Assembly (NCBI GenBank): GCA_930367205.1
Contig: OV884015.1
Coordinates: forward strand, 35,393,288-35,457,287
Source: Acanthosoma haemorrhoidale
Taxonomy: Eukaryota > Arthropoda > Insecta > Hemiptera > Acanthosomatidae
DNA length: 64,000 nucleotides
Reading direction: 5' to 3'
Part shown: positions 35,417 to 50,800 of the stretch, in pieces
How the letters are laid out: every line of letters starts with the position of its first letter
Numbering within the stretch: the stretch's first letter is position 1
The notes under the pieces: model-generated
Databases searched by the model: none
The model's input: only the letters and a program-made list of their open reading frames with translations
What the model was told of the DNA's origin: nothing
Translations under genes and position numbers: made by a program

Positions 35417-38400
35417 TAACACTTTCATACCAGCAGTTAGTCTTTAAAACAATCGTGTACAGATTTTGGCGGTTTATGAGCAACAAATATTAAAAATAAA
35501 AAGCACTTGGTATTTGATCACGACAAGACGATCGATGAAATTATTTAAGACGATAGCATATTTAAATTGTTAAATAGTCTAATTTCCAAGTGTTTAATGA
35601 ACTCCTAAAAAACTACTATAACCGTAGTTTGTCATCCCGGTATCGGTCGTCAAGGACGTTTTCATATAATTTTTTTTTTACTATAAACTATTCAACACAG
35701 TGATGATTCAATTCAGATTCTTGCAAGCCAACTTCTTGAGTGGATTCCTTCATACTCGTACATCCTCCTGTCAGGTACAATATACAAAATACTTTAAACT
35801 AGATTATTGTTGAATTTTATAAGAAACTTTTCAGTGCTTTCTTTTACTATGTGAGCGGTAACACGCAGTGGGCAGTCGGTAGTACGCCAAGGTGAATTTG
35901 TTATTATTCTTAGAAATTTATTCTGTATTCTCTGCAGTTTAAGTTACTAGTACAGGACATACCGTAGGATGGCAATGCCTGTAGAGGTCTGCAATGGTGT
36001 GACTAAGTGCGCAATGGTTACTAGAGGTCTGACACGGACTTACCTAGATTATTAATGTAAGGTGTAAAGGTCAAGTCCTTATCAAAAATTACACCTATGT
36101 ACTTTTCCTCACAGCCTGGGAATAGGTAATTCCGATATTAATTCGGGGATTATCATAAATTTGATATGTAAAATATTTTAATAAAGCCAAAAATAAAACC
36201 GTCTTGAAAGTATTAAATATCCGGTCTCAAGAAACTTTAATACCTTTGAATTAATTTTCTTTCCCTAACTTTAATGAGTACATGGGGGGACTTCCTATCT
36301 TAAATAGTTTATAAACTATTACGTGGTAAATAATAAACGTTGGAGAAACCGGCTAGACCAGAAGACTGGGAGACTTGAAATTTTACGTGAAGATTCGCTT
36401 TTTGATCTGAGACGGAAGAAACTTCAGTAACCAAAATACAAATAATTAAGCGTTGTTAATTTAATAATTTGATGAATAAGATATTTCCTAAATGTTTCTA
36501 ATTTTGTTTTGGCTCTATAGAGCGTTTTAATTAGTAAAATCTTGAAACTGTTAAGTCTTATTTTGATACGGGAGTGCACTAGAAAATTCCACGTGCACGC
36601 AGACGATTCAGGCACTTACGATTTAGTCGTGACTAATGAATAACGGTTAGCCGCGTGCCTGCTTGACTAACATTCAGCCGTGAGATTTCTTTTCATTGAA
36701 GAGTCCTTACGGTCTGCCAGAGACTCCCGCAGAGGCACAAATGCGGGGCGCCGACATCTTTGAGTGTTAATAATAGCCGCAGGAGAGACAGGGAGCAAGA
36801 CAGTGAATTAATTACAGCGCCGCCTTTAGGGTCCTTAATATATTATAAGGGAAGACTGAAATTAACGCGTGTCAGAATAACACTTCGGAAAGGAAAGTGC
36901 TTTAATATAGACGCAACGTTACACCGGGTTGTCTGAATTCAGTTGTAATTGGGATTCGGAGGAACTAAAATGTGGGATTATAACACGATATAGAATCCTC
37001 AAAAATAAATAGTTTTAACGCGACTCTTTATAATTGTGATCTGTAGAGGAGAGGCTGAACAGGATTACAGTTATCTTATTCGGCCTGTCCTCATTCGGAT
37101 TAAAAGCTCCGGATTAAACTACGCCTACATTTTTTGGTTAAGATACATTAACAATGTCAAAATACACTAAATAGCATATAATAAAAATTGAAATTTTAAG
37201 AGCCATCATCAGTAATATCTCCGTTCTCTCGTCAAATATATTATGACCATACGCGTCATTGGATAATAGCTTATACTGAAATAATTAATTTTAATAGAAT
37301 AAAATAAATATTAAAATTTTTTTGACGTATGAGCATATTTATTTGTTTTATATTGGCTCTCTGCAAGTTACATTTTTACGTTATTGAATTTATTTTTTTA
37401 GTATCGCCGTGTTAATACCAAAGACTCAGATTTATTGTAGTAGTCATTAGCTTTCATGGTTATCCCAATATTTTCAACGTAGTTTTTTTATGATCAAGCC
37501 TAGCTTTTCCAGAAATCACTTATTTACTACCGTACTTATTTATAATTTCAACAGGTTATAGCGTACTTTAAGAAATTTTAGAAGATGACCACATTTACAT
37601 AATGGTATATAAATATGATGTGCAATGCACAAAACTTACAATACTTAAGATATCAAGGAACTATTACTTTTTCCTGATGGGGGAAAGAAGTGACGATTAC
37701 AACCGGGAGAGTCAGCGTTCTTCAGAAGGAAAAACATATCGGATGATCTAATGACACATATGAAAGTAGATTACGTGTATAGAGTATCAAGCTGACTAAA
37801 TGTGAAGGAGAGCTGATATACATCATTTTCAATCGTAGATTGACTCATTTGTCCGCCAATTTTTTTAAGTCAACGACAGACATGCGGTAATTAAAATTGT
37901 TTCAGATCAGAAATACTATAAAAATGTCCATGATATCTGGCCCAGCTATCCGTATTATTGTAAACCCAGTGAAATAAGCAAAAATCGTTTAACAGCCCGA
38001 CAACTTTTGAGTTTAACAAAAAATAAAAATAAAAAATGGATAAGTGAAATATTTCAGATCTGGATCGAGGTAGAAAAATTATGTAACAATGGCCCAAAGC
38101 GGGTGTACTTTGTAAAAATCGTGTCAACTATTGTAGTTTATCAGCTAACAAAATATAGAAAATTTTATTCTCTCTCATGATATTTAACATAGCAGATTTT
38201 AGCGAACAATTCAAATATATTTATTTCCGATAATTACATAATAAAAACAATCTTATGCTAATATGCAATGTATACTAGTTTGAAAACATAAGACTAGAAT
38301 CATCCCTCTTGATTATTAATGAAGTCTTCATTGAATTAGAAACAAATATCAATAAAAAACTAACAACAAAAAACATGTCTTTATATTATATATTACACCC

Positions 38401-41400
38401 TAAACCCTTATGTTTGGATAATTTATCCATGATAGCAATATTTGTTTCTCTATGTTTACATTTTTTATATACTACATTATATTATCAATTTTAAAACAAA
38501 TCTAGAAAATAATCACCTTCGTACAACTTAACTATTTTGTCAAGTAACTGTTTTAATGTAACTTGGTTTGTCAAGTATTATTCTTCGAAACATATTGTGG
38601 ATTATTTAAAGTTAGATAATGGTATAACTGACTAAGCTCCAAATTTTTACAATCGTAGGAGTAAATGAAGGTGAAGATGGGGCTAAGGCGACGATAATCT
38701 GGCCTTACCTAGACAGAAGTATTCTTTGAGGCGTTTGCTCGATTGTACTTGGAGTTTAAATTTCATTAACCTGCTTTTGAGCTGTGCGCTGAGAAAGCTT
38801 ACAAGATAGATAGACTCAATTAAGCCCCTGGATACAGAACGACTCTTAGACGTTTTTTACTTTGTTAACTCTTCCAGGTTGTAATGTCTTAATCAAAGCA
38901 TGTATAAATAGAGCAAATGGGAGTGTTGGTGAATATACGCTTAAAACATCATAGGTATTGGATTATTGTTACGGACGCTGTCTTAAAATTTACACAGGCA
39001 GAAGAAAGACAATACGAATCCTCCATTCCATAGTGGCACTCCTTCGGGCTAGGACATAAAAGAAATTTGACGTGTTTTTTGTTGACGATTGCTTTATCAG
39101 TGCAATCATTCTAAATCAAGCAGATGATTTACGGTGTTTTTATTGTGCTATAGTCGCAACCGCCAAATTAGGCGGGCCTGAGAAATTGCAGCGTTGTCAG
39201 CTATCGCTCCATAACCTAACCTAACTCGCTTCGGAATCCTTCACATGTCGTTTAACAATTCGTTCATTCGTTACATCGTTATTCGTAATAAAAGAAGGAT
39301 TTCTCAAAACAATGGTTTGAATGCTTACACTATTCTTAAATAAAACTCAATATCGAATGTGATCGAACCTAACGGAGGAATTTGGCAACAAGGGACGAAC
39401 AGCGTTGCCAAGTACTAGAAGGCTGAACTCAGCCGGCCACCATTTGTTGGGGACTGAGCACGGCAACATGGTGAAACTTGGGTGACCAACCTAATTTGGT
39501 GACCACGACTATAGAGATGTTACTATAGTTGCCTAGTAGTATACTGTGCGGCTAGTACACAGTGTATAGTTCACAGTAGTGTGAATAATTTGCATACAGC
39601 CATGTGGAAGTATGGACGGTTCCGGAAAAGGCACATCGAAGTCACGCCATCCTGGTTCATTGCATCGGGGTTTCGTTACAGGCCGCTTCCTTTTTCTGCT
39701 GTACTTTCACGATGTGCCGTTTTTCAACTGAGTATATTTACATTTTTAACTAAGCGAAGAAGTTAGCCTGAAATAGGAAACATAACAGTGCCGAGGTTAG
39801 TGACCGTTCCTCGAGTAAATATGATCCTTTGTTTTAGACTAGACGCACTGCACATTAGCAAGATTATTTCTGTGTTCAGAAGTCACTTCTTCTAACAAAG
39901 AGATTTTTTCCCATTCCACAGTCTTAAGAAATGTAGTCTAATGAAAAGTCACAAAGTTATTATTAAGCTAAAAAAAAATGTTAAGTAAGTAAAATATATA
40001 ATTGGAAATAAACAAAATTTAATAAAAAACAATAAGCAAATCCGGAATTATAACTAGTACTCGCAATTTTTTAGAATGAAGATTCATAAAAAAACAAAAC
40101 AACCAGTGTCTACATTCTTTCCCGAATAAATTTCATTCCCACTGATTCTTGTTCCCAGCAGAGAACATATTTTTATCTAAAGGGAAGATAATTTATCAGC
40201 TTTTACTAGATAGACAAAATACTCTGAAAAGATAGGAGTACAAGCCTATCTGAAGGACAATCTTGTGGTGTGAAGCATTTTCGGTCTGCGGCTAAAGTTT
40301 ACCAAACCCCAGATAGTTAGTTATTTTTGTTAAATAGGCGTTATGTTGCAGTCCCATGGTACGAATGACATAGGTCCAATTCTCAAAGCAGACGAATTCA
40401 ATTTTGGATGCTCAACACTTATCGTGGCTGGAACACTTAACCCGGATCACAAAAGCACTACATACAAAATGGAAGAATTTTGTAATTATTCCATCACCAA
40501 GGAAGGACCTCCATAAACTTCAGTCCTCCTTTGTAATGCGTTCATACGAATCGTACTAGTTGACACTTTCTAGATATTTTATCGTTGTAACGGTGATAGG
40601 TATATAAATGGACTTCACGAAATATAAGGCAGTTCAGGAAAGTAAATCAGGCAAAATATTTCAACTAAAAATAAATAATGTTAGTTATTAATTATAAGTA
40701 ATTGAAACTAAATAGATCAATATAATCTTAAACAGGCTAGGAAATCGAATAGCCAATGAAGTAATTTAATTTTTATATTATTTCTTCCCACCCAAGCCCT
40801 ACAGAGTTTATGGCACTTAAATAATAAAATAAAAATCTTATCTACAATCGACAAAGGTTAACAGAATTGACGTTGTTATTTTTTTATTACCTTTTTTTTA
40901 CAGTTACCCAACTAGATGCTTTAAGGTACAATAAACTCACTATTTATTATAGACTAAATTTCTTCAATCAAGTATGACCTAATTAGTATATTGCGAATGA
41001 ATGCTAGAAAAATACCGAAATAACGGATATAATAGAAAATCAATCCAGGTACATGCTTAAATGATAGAAAAAAAACTACTAGGTAGTTTTGCTGAAAATA
41101 TTATTTGTTTAGTCATTGAAAATCACTTAAGCTGAAATATTGAGAAAAAAAACACCCATTGAAAAGGGCTTTTAATGTAATCTCAACCATATGGAAAAAA
41201 TCAGACTTTAATCTTCAAAGTAGTTCCAATTTGGGAAAGCTTAAAATTACGAATTTTTTTCAGTCAAGTTTTGTTCACATACTTCCGTTACTAAACCAAA
41301 CCGAATAAAAGGGCTGTTGAATTTGCCTTTGAAATTTATGAAGATTGGATCATTTTACTTGTTTGCGACACTGGACAAGTGAGTAGGTTTCTTCCAGAAA

Positions 41401-44400
41401 TTCTAATGTAGAGGCAGACATGTTATAAGAAAGTATAGCCAATACTCATCCTTCAAAGAAATACTTTGGCTTGATTTTAGAAGTGATTTTCCTTAGCTTG
41501 TTCTCTTGTAAGATTCATCTTCCTTATTAAAACTAGCCAATCTCCTCTCTTCAAATTATTTTGAACATTTAACGTCTTCCAGGAGAGCTTAGATTTTCAA
41601 TTTAAGTTATTAAAAATAAACTCATTACGATCGATCGTATTAATAAATGATATACCAAATTATTTGAGTAACAATTTCTTTATTGTCGTAAATATTGAGG
41701 GTTTTACTTCTTTTTGTACTATTTTACGTTTTTACTTTTTGTTACTATTTTACGCCTTTTTGTACTATAACTTAGGAAGTCATCCACAGGGACGTTCCCA
41801 CATTTTTATTTTCTGGTCAACCCTCAATTATTTGTTTAAAATTACACTAAAAATAATTTATGTCCGAAGAACAACAGGCATGATGGAGAAAAAATCAATT
41901 TGTGTTGAAGGAACTAGCTGATAAACCATATGCCATTTCGCAATGACCTTCGAAAAAATTACACCTTATTAAAGATGCAATTGATTGTACAATGATCTTT
42001 GATTGACTCAATAGCCATTCTTCGAAACAGTTGCAATTAAATGCAACTCACTTGACTAGCAAAGAATGGTAGTTTGATATAAATTGGCTTAGTAAAAATA
42101 ACTATACCTTAATAAAATAGTATATAATACAAATGAACATCTATTTTGAAAGTAGGAAATAAAATTTAAATTAATTCAAATATTCAGATGTCTAAAATTG
42201 TATATACTTTTTTTTTCTCAATCATAGTAATGATTTTAAAAATCAAAGTTATCTTATACGTCACTTTAAACTTAATGATGATCTTCTAGGAAAGAACAGG
42301 AACATACCTAAAAAAAAAAAAGAAAAACACATTAAATCCAATTTAATTACTTTAATAGTTTGAATATGTAACCAGTGTAAATAATTGAATAGTAATATAA
42401 ACAAGGGGGATGGCAGTATAATTAAAATAAACACGAGACCGTGTAGAGAATGTGAGAGCGGATCTAAAGTATTTTAGGGAATTTTTCTTCATGCGTGAAA
42501 ACAATTTATATGTTAAAAAATGTATACAAGCAATGAAAACTAAATCTGGAATTTACTTATGTCTGTTATTCTATTGTTTTCTTATTTCATAGTTTCCATT
42601 CATTAAAAAGTTCATCATTTTAGAATCAGACTACATTTTTGTGCAATTACTTAATTTTATGAATAACGGTCTTTTACAAAATAAGGACGAAAATTAATAA
42701 ATAAGGTTGATAAAAGGTTTTTTTGTTTTTTTTTAGATAGGACACGCGATGAAGTGAATCTTGGCCTGGCGACTGTTCGGTGTAATTTAAGCCAACCAAT
42801 CCACGAAGTCAAGGGGAGTGTAAACTAATTCGAATACAGGGGGCAATACAAACAGCCCGCTTGTAGACACACATTGCTGCTTGGTTAAATCTGAAGTGTC
42901 TAATGTTCTCATCGAAGCCGACAACATCAAGTGTACAAGCTGTAACCCCTAGGAAATGTTCTTGCACATAAATCTATACAGTATTCATTTATTGTAAAAA
43001 AAACACATTATAAGACGTGAATACAAAACCACTGGACTATAGGCGTCATATTTTTCAGAATTGAGCGCTTTTTTCGTTTTCATTAGCGACGTTTTTTCTA
43101 TCTCCCCTTTTTTTCGCACGGCTATTAAGACAACAGCTAGAACACTTTAGAAACAAGCAAACCAAGGAAAGAGAACCTAACAAATACAAAAAACATGATA
43201 GTAATCAAACCAAACACCAATTGGAGTGGAAAAGTTGTAATTGCTTTGGATCTCTAGGGAGCAGACCGTACACGTAAAAATCACGATTCCATCATTCCAT
43301 ATATCATATCAAGAAGAGGTTGCCCTAGCATTACATGGAGATCTGAACGGGAAGGAGCGGAGGAGGATGGAGGGTGTTCATTCGCTGCTGAATAAAACGA
43401 CACGAAATCACTAATTATCCAGGGTAAGATCACCCGCCGGCGACCACAACGGAAAATCCCAATAAACTGTTCAGGGAAATAATTACTTCTAAAACAGAAT
43501 TGATGGTCAGCCGTGAAGTAAAATCATTTTTATCTGGAGCTTGGGTTATTATTTGGTGAATAAAATATAATAAACTTACAACAACGAATAACTGATAGAT
43601 GGATGTAGAGTTTCATAGGTTATAGGCACGGACGAAGAAGACGGATCTGTGAGTGGAGTCCTATAGGATCATGGAGATAAATTTACGGAGATTATGTATT
43701 AAGGGGTTTCCGTATACATAGTTTGGTAAGAAGTGTGCTGCAGTATGGAACGTCCCAAGAATGTATGCCGACTGATAGGTAGGAATAGCCCTTCCAACTT
43801 GAAATACCGAAGGGAAAGGTGCAAAGCTCTCGGGGCTCCCTGAGATAAATCTAAGGAAATGGTCCATTCAAATGACTTATCTAATCGCACTCTTAGAAGT
43901 TTTTCAAATATTATTTTTTAATAAACACAACTTTAAATGAAGTATATGGCCTCCAAATTCTAATCCATAATATTTATGGCACTATTCATTCTCACGGCCA
44001 GTAAATTGGCTTAAAAATGACGAGTTGTCCCTGTGTCGTCTTCTATTTTACTCTATGGCCTAGCCCTTCGCTTTGACAAATCAAGATGGCCATGCGGCTT
44101 ATCAAGCCTCTGTTGGCCTGTTGACAGATAATTACACTTCCGTTCAGGTCGGACGAACCCTGGGCCTAATCCAACTGTTGCTGCGCCTAACGAACCCCCG
44201 TCTTCAAAAGGTACTGCTTCCTTTGGCGAAGGTGAATAAACCCTACATCCAGAAAGCTGGTTTCAGACCATAATTGCATTTTCAGAAAAGATGAAGTTGA
44301 AGATTTGGAAGACGTGCTAGTTCGCGAAGACATACGAACAATTGAATGGGTAATTTTCAAGCGATAAAGTACCGGTTCCTTACCGCAATAACCCTCTGTA

Positions 44401-44430
44401 TAGTCAAAGTTTGTTCGTAAAAAAGGAGAT
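35417..44430. other. long non-coding stretch
   Basis: About 9 kb without a recognisable exon or transposon protein. CpG-richer patches occur at about 36,590-36,840 (for example GCGGGGCGCCGACATC) and 39,370-39,500. ORFs at 37891-38127, 41664-41921, 43661-43890 and 44073-44273 have no family resemblance. The remainder is AT-rich. Confidence 0.35.
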
Positions 44431-44438
44431 ATTTCTCA

Positions 44439-44828
44439 TTAGATTAAGTAGATAGATAAAAACATTTCGTTGGAAAGCAATAGGAGGAGCACAGCACCTA
44501 AAAATAAAGCTGATATTATGCAACAATGTAAAACATTAGTCGTCATGTCTATGTTGTTTATTTCTAAAAAATTACGAACAATCAGTGAAGTGTGAGCGGG
44601 AGCGTTTTCGTGATGCAATTTTCCACGAATTGTTTTGCAACAATGCCGGTCGTTTTCGTCGGATCGCTTCACGTAAACGGTTCATTACTTCCAAGTAATA
44701 TACTATATTGACCGTACGACCTTCCTACAGGAACTCATGATTCACTACGCCATTGAAATCGAATAAAATAGTGATTATAAAATTCTCACTTTTTACTTAC
44801 TTTTTTACTTTTTGATCAAACTTCGCAT
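44439..44828 (-). pseudogene. mariner transposase fragment with one degenerate end
   Basis: On the minus strand GAAGTTTGATCAAAAAGTAA near 44,806-44,825 resembles the terminal repeat of the 23.7-kb mariner. The frame then gives DFNGVVNHEFL, a stop, EGRTVN, RLREAIRRKRPALLQNNSWK and, after a frameshift, HHENAPAHTSLIVRNFL. These correspond to the first catalytic Asp block and the second block, where HHDNAPAH has become HHENAPAH. Homology ends at about NNIDMTT, so the third Asp block is missing. This fragment keeps just the part deleted from the 23.7-kb copy. Confidence 0.85.
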
Positions 44829-47800
44829 ATCCTTCGGAGACTTTTATGATGAGTTTTTAAAGTTGTGCAGCTGCAGGCAACAACTTAATTATTGGATTTT
44901 TTTCAATGGATAAGTGCTAACTATCCCATCTTAAATTATATTTATTTTTACTCAATAAATATATATTCTGCTTAAATAAAAAAAGTTGCTTATATTTTCA
45001 TAATTTAAACATTAACCCGACCTCATAAGAAGGGGTTCAACCTTTATTTGTTTTATACATTATCAAATCTAATTAATTTAATAGTTCTACTTAAATACTG
45101 GAATAAGTTTTCAACGCAGTATACCGTTGTTCGTTGAGGAGGTCACGAAAAAAATACAATTTTTCATATAACCGAACATCCGTTTAGTGTCTTTTGTAGG
45201 GACAGTTGAAGAAGCAATACCAAAAATCAACCATGTGCAATGCTGTATTGTTCAGAGATAAAATATTGGCCCCATCGTATGGTGTATTAGCTAAGGATAT
45301 TTTATAATGCCTGAATGTTTTAAATCCTTAGTAGGAATAATAGACTCACACGAAATTAATCCCAGAGTGCATGAAATAGATTTGATTGCACAATTTCGCG
45401 TATTGAGCCTGGAGATAATGGTTCCAGAACGATTTTGAGCCAAATGAGAGCTGGAAGAATTCTATCCGAGAAGAACTTTTAAAAAACACTAAGTTTCAGT
45501 TTGATATGGAGATCGGAAATCCCCTGTTCGGTTTAAGAAACAAGCTTTGCATCCATTTTGCAGAATGGCACTTCCAATGGACTGAACGAAATAATATCAT
45601 TGCCCATTTCCAGTGAATGGTGCTCGACTTAATCATTTATTCATTTTCAATTATTTTTGTAGCATATGGATGGTGGTAATTTGACCACGGACCACTGGGA
45701 CTGCAATTATTCAGCGGAACTTTTTCTTATAGCATAGGGAATTAGTATAAAAAGCATGTATGTAATTGTAAATGCTATTGTCCATTTTATAGAACTTAAA
45801 TTAATCACTCAATCGCTTTAAACTTAACATTCAATCAAGACGTAAGTAATAAGTGGAATACATAAACACTTATTTGATTTTTGTCTTTCTACATAACTAC
45901 GTAAAATATGTCATCGAAAGTACTGCGTTAACCAAGCGTGGTCAATTATAATGTCTATGGCTGTACTTTTTGGAGAAGAAAGCCTCAAACTGTGGAAACT
46001 CTCATTAAATAATTAGGTTTTAATAACAAAAAGAAAAACAAATAAGGCAAAACAAACATATCTGTGCCAAAAGTTTCCTCTTCCATTAGAACAAATAATT
46101 TCTCCTACAATTTCAGTTTGATTTACTATAAGTTTGATTAACCGTTACAAGTTATTCGTAACAATACAATCTTTTATTTAGTATTTATATATTATTTCGT
46201 TAAAAGTAACCGTCTCTACTTTATAGTTAAAGGGTTGTCAGTCAGTCAGTCTGTATTCTAAAAACATACAATCCATTCTACATGCTGAGAATTAACTCCA
46301 CCAAGACAAATGCTCAATCCGACTGTTACGTAACAGGACAAGTGAACAGAGCAATAAATCGATATATGGTGGTAAGACTTTATGAATAGGACGGTAAACG
46401 GGGAAAAAAAGGAAAGGAAAGTGAACAAAAGGAGAGCCAGTAGTTGCATACCAAATTAACTTCTTAACAATAGACTCGTTTCCGTGGTCAGAATATATAA
46501 ATCCCCTACAATTATGGTACACGCCATATTGAAGGTACAATGCGTGGATATTTTCAAAAAGAAATTATTCCAGAAAGCGTGAAATTACAGAGGCGGTAAA
46601 ATTTTAATCGTTGAACAACGTTACGATAAAACTATCTGACCTATGTTTCTGAATTTTATTTAATAAAACAATTTCACTAAATAAAAACAACAGCATACGA
46701 TAAGGAGTAAAGCTGTGTATTTGAGACAGGGTGGTGCAAAGTTAATATTGTTATGAAACAAATTGAAGTGTAATGCAACATACATGTGTTTTTGTTAATA
46801 TAGTTTGACAAAAACACATTACATATTTCAATCTGGATTTTCACTAGGACATCTTTAGTTCGAGACTACTCAAAATTATTTATAATAATTAATTAATTAA
46901 CGCCACTTGCTCACGTTTAGGATATATTTATTTAGGGTATATTTGAGCTTGTACACATGATGCTCAAAAATATATACAGGCACGGGGGAAAACAAAACAT
47001 TTCTGGTTTTGGAGAGGGGGGGGGACTTCATCCTAGCGTCATTACCATTGACTTGGTTATATCCAGTTAAAAAAAAGTCCCGGGTTTCCGTAGTTAAACA
47101 TGCTTAACACTAGTATACGGGGATGGATTTTAAACTCAAGGAAAGTTTAGTTTAATAAAATTTTAATTAAATTTGGCAGCTATAATAATAAATTCATGTA
47201 CACGCGGCGGCAGTATTACTCGATTTAATTTCGTATCCAATAAAAGCAACCGTCAGGGAAATTAATAACCTGTTAACGCAACGCCCATGCTTAAACGTTT
47301 TTATGTCAGTACAAACAGCTTTTATAGAATCATGTAGTCCAGTCGAAAATGGACAAACTTACAGCTCACTAAACTAAATGGAGATATTTTTTTTCTAAGG
47401 GGAATAGACGCGAATTCAGGAGAAATGGGGCAAAACAACCCCATTTAAATTAATTTTATTCATGAAAACGTTCCCGGCGGGAAAGTTATATCAAACTGGC
47501 AGAATACCAAATGACGCGATAAATATCACCCACACTATTTTAGTGGCAGATAATCTACTAGAGGAGCAGTGTCTAGCCCTAGTGGTACGATGTTGCTGCT
47601 TGTACGAAACAGAAAGATAAATGGTTCTGTAGATAGGCTGTGTAGGCCTTTCTTAAATTTTTCGACAGAAAAATACAATTTACCATTTGCTGTGAAGAAC
47701 TATATTGCTAAATTTTGCAGCCTATGCCCAAACAAATTCTGTTTAAGATACTCAAATGGTCCTAAGTTAGTGTTATATGTTGTAACTCTGTATGTATGCA

Positions 47801-50800
47801 CTTTAAAAGGGGTTTAAAGAATAATTTTTTACAGTTCAGAGTTCAAACTTAAGTTCTTTGTAAATTTCGAGAGCAGTTTAAAGTACATACGTGTCTAACG
47901 AGGTCTATGTTAAGTTGATATTGTCTTGGAAAGAATTTAAAAGTTATTGTGGATCATACTTCAAACCTCATTATGAAATCAAATTTGTCTACTGCGATTA
48001 TTCATTGATCGATTTCGGGTTTCCATTATTAGGCAAATTCTTCGCCTATAATGAGATTTATGTCTTTATCGGATAAAAACAAATGTAGATGTGATTTTTA
48101 AGAGAAACTTAATGATACAGCTTAAATTAATTTATTCATATATTTTTACGATTATTCTACTAATTAATTTCAAGGCAATCAGTGCATAAATGTAAAAGGA
48201 ATAATTAACCCCTTGCCTAATTATATATATATATATGTTAATTTCACAAAATGAAGCTTTTAGTCAGGCCCATACAAATTAAAAAAAAAAAACTTTCACT
48301 TGTTCGGTTTGGAACTCAGCAATTTTTTTGGTTTTCAATGCCGTCAATAATCAACAATATCAACCAAAGTTGTCGTGCTCTTACAAACTTGTCCTAGGAT
48401 ATCCGCAACGATCAAATTATGCGCGATATTTAGTCGGGCAACTATTCAATGTTCGATCGATCAAAAACCTATAGATTTACTAGGCATGCAGACACATTTG
48501 ACGAAAGAAAATCGCTTCACGGTAGGCCGAACGTCAAAATTCCAAAGAGGACTTAATTTTCGTTCAATATGTACTACGAAAAATCTACCATTCTCAAAGC
48601 TTTCGGAGATTTAATATCTTATTAAAATTGTTAAAAAGCACTTAACTCCTCTAACTTATTCCGAACCATTGCTGGAACCTAATCAATTAATTAATAATTC
48701 TTTGTTGAAAACCGTTTATTCAGTTCAGTATAGTACAATTTAATATGGTAAAAAATAACTTTGTGACAAACTAAATTTCGACGGCGGATATCTTTAGTCC
48801 TGTGTAAAAAATAAATAAATAAACACAATCTAGATTTTATAGATTATAAGCGTATAGAATCCAAAGGCAAAAATAAAAATGATTGTTTTCCATCTGAGTG
48901 TCCGGGAAAATATTTGTTACTATTTCAATAATTGTTGACAATACTGGAGTTTTTATATGCATTCATCTGTGGTGAGTCAACATCATACCTCTAATATTCC
49001 TGGTGCATGCCAAATAAGATGACTTTTTTATAAGGCAATACAGCATTAAACTAAGAGTACAGACGCCTAGTATATACAATAAAGAAGGTTGAGCAGTCAT
49101 AAAGAGCCAAGTGAAGAGACGGCTGGTGCAGGAGTGTTAAACAGTTCCCATCCGGCCCGTTCTTATGACTCCCCTATTACTCCTCATTAGCCAACTCGTC
49201 TGAGGACCGAAGGTGCCTTGAGCATCCACGAAAACTTCATATCGTTTCAAGCAGATTTTGATAAATACAATACTCGGTTTTTGTTTAATATATCATAAGT
49301 TCAAATTTTTTTTTCCTTAATAAAAGCTAACAATTATGAATTCCCAGGTTTCTTGAGTTCTAGAATGTGAAACTCGCTATGTAACAGCATCGTGTAGGCT
49401 CACGAACAAGCTTGCCTATCTTATTCTTTTCCACTACAATTTAGCGAGTGCAATCGTTACTGGGATTCCGATGAAAGAAGAACAAAACGCGAATTCCGCC
49501 AACTACGATGTTGAAATATTTCATGATGCAAAATCTCACGAATCATTGTTTAAAGGTAACATTTTTTGTGTCTTTTGTAGTTTTTCATTGGTTTGTTTAG
49601 AACATTGAAGTGTTCATAATATAATAAAAATCCCTGTCAATTGTCATTGTTGTTCCCTCTCTTGTGCCCTTGGAAATTAAGGAATTAGCCATTGTTTACA
49701 GCATGCTTACAATGGTTATATTTGTAAAAAAAAAAAAATATGTTATAAAATACAGCCCTCCCTCTAACATTTATATAAATTTCCTTTATTTAAAATATAC
49801 TAAATATAAATGCCATTGGCTTAATGTTCTTTTATAACTTCTAGTAGAAGGTCTTCCTTTACAAATACCTTATGTTATATATTTTATGTTGCAGTCTTGT
49901 CTGCAATTGAACTTGTGGTCTCGATCTACCCAAATCTTTAAGCGATTGGCCCTATTTAGCAATTGTTGATCAATGGATGAGTAGCATTAGATATTTGTTT
50001 TTTACTGACTTAAATTGTTTACTTTTCAATTATGATCTAAATTGTACTTTTAAATATTGTAACAGTAGCACTTGCTTTAATACAATTTTTACTTTCTAAC
50101 TAATAAGAAGTCGAAGGACATTTATAAGAAGTTCGTAATGAATAATAGTTGACTTTATAACACTTCATTTAATATGAACTCAGGGGATTGTTGGGGTTAG
50201 TTTAACAGTTGAAAATTTTCAATTGGCAATAAGTCGTGTTAGAAGGTTGGCCCTAGGCTAGTCATACTAATAAATACAATTATCTTGCTTGTCTTTTTTT
50301 TTTACAAATTTACTTCATTATGATACGTGCACTTTCGGCGGCCACGCCGCTATTATAATATAAGCATTGTTGACGATTCATATGCAACCAACTAACTATT
50401 AAGAAACGTATTTATTTGCGATTGTAAATCATTTGGAATTTTGAGAGATTAAAAAAAAAGAAAAAAATTTCAGTATTTTAACTTAGTAGAAATGTTAATT
50501 GTACACAGTTAAAAATATATATATTATTCATTACTTGTTACACCACAATAAACCGTCCACGATGTGTCAATTACAATTGTTTTGCCATTTTGAACAGTTA
50601 AAATGGTGGTGTAGCCGCACCTGTATTATATTAAAGTTAATTTGTTAGTATGGAAGCGAGAGAACTTTATTTATTGACTTTGCAAGTGTTATTGAAGAGG
50701 TTAAACTGATCAAAATTAGGTTGGTAGAGGGTAAGGAAACATTTTGTTTAAGAGAAAGCGTGTTTCGTGTGTGTGAACACGTGTATCTAAAATATGTAAT

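Noticed and set aside
45380..45620. Stretch that looked like a possible transposase segment.
   Set aside because: Frames are interrupted and no family motif can be named.
46258..46449. Minus-strand ORF with a hydrophobic start (MQLLALLLFTFLSFF), considered as the missing kuz signal-peptide exon. A phase-1 GT exists further along (after CLG).
   Set aside because: The residues between the hydrophobic start and the donor do not resemble ADAM10 and the composition is ordinary AT-rich read-through. Hydrophobic starts arise easily by chance here.
48375..48614. 79-codon plus-strand ORF, considered as a transposase DNA-binding fragment.
   Set aside because: No block of residues matches Tc1, mariner or other transposases convincingly in any frame.
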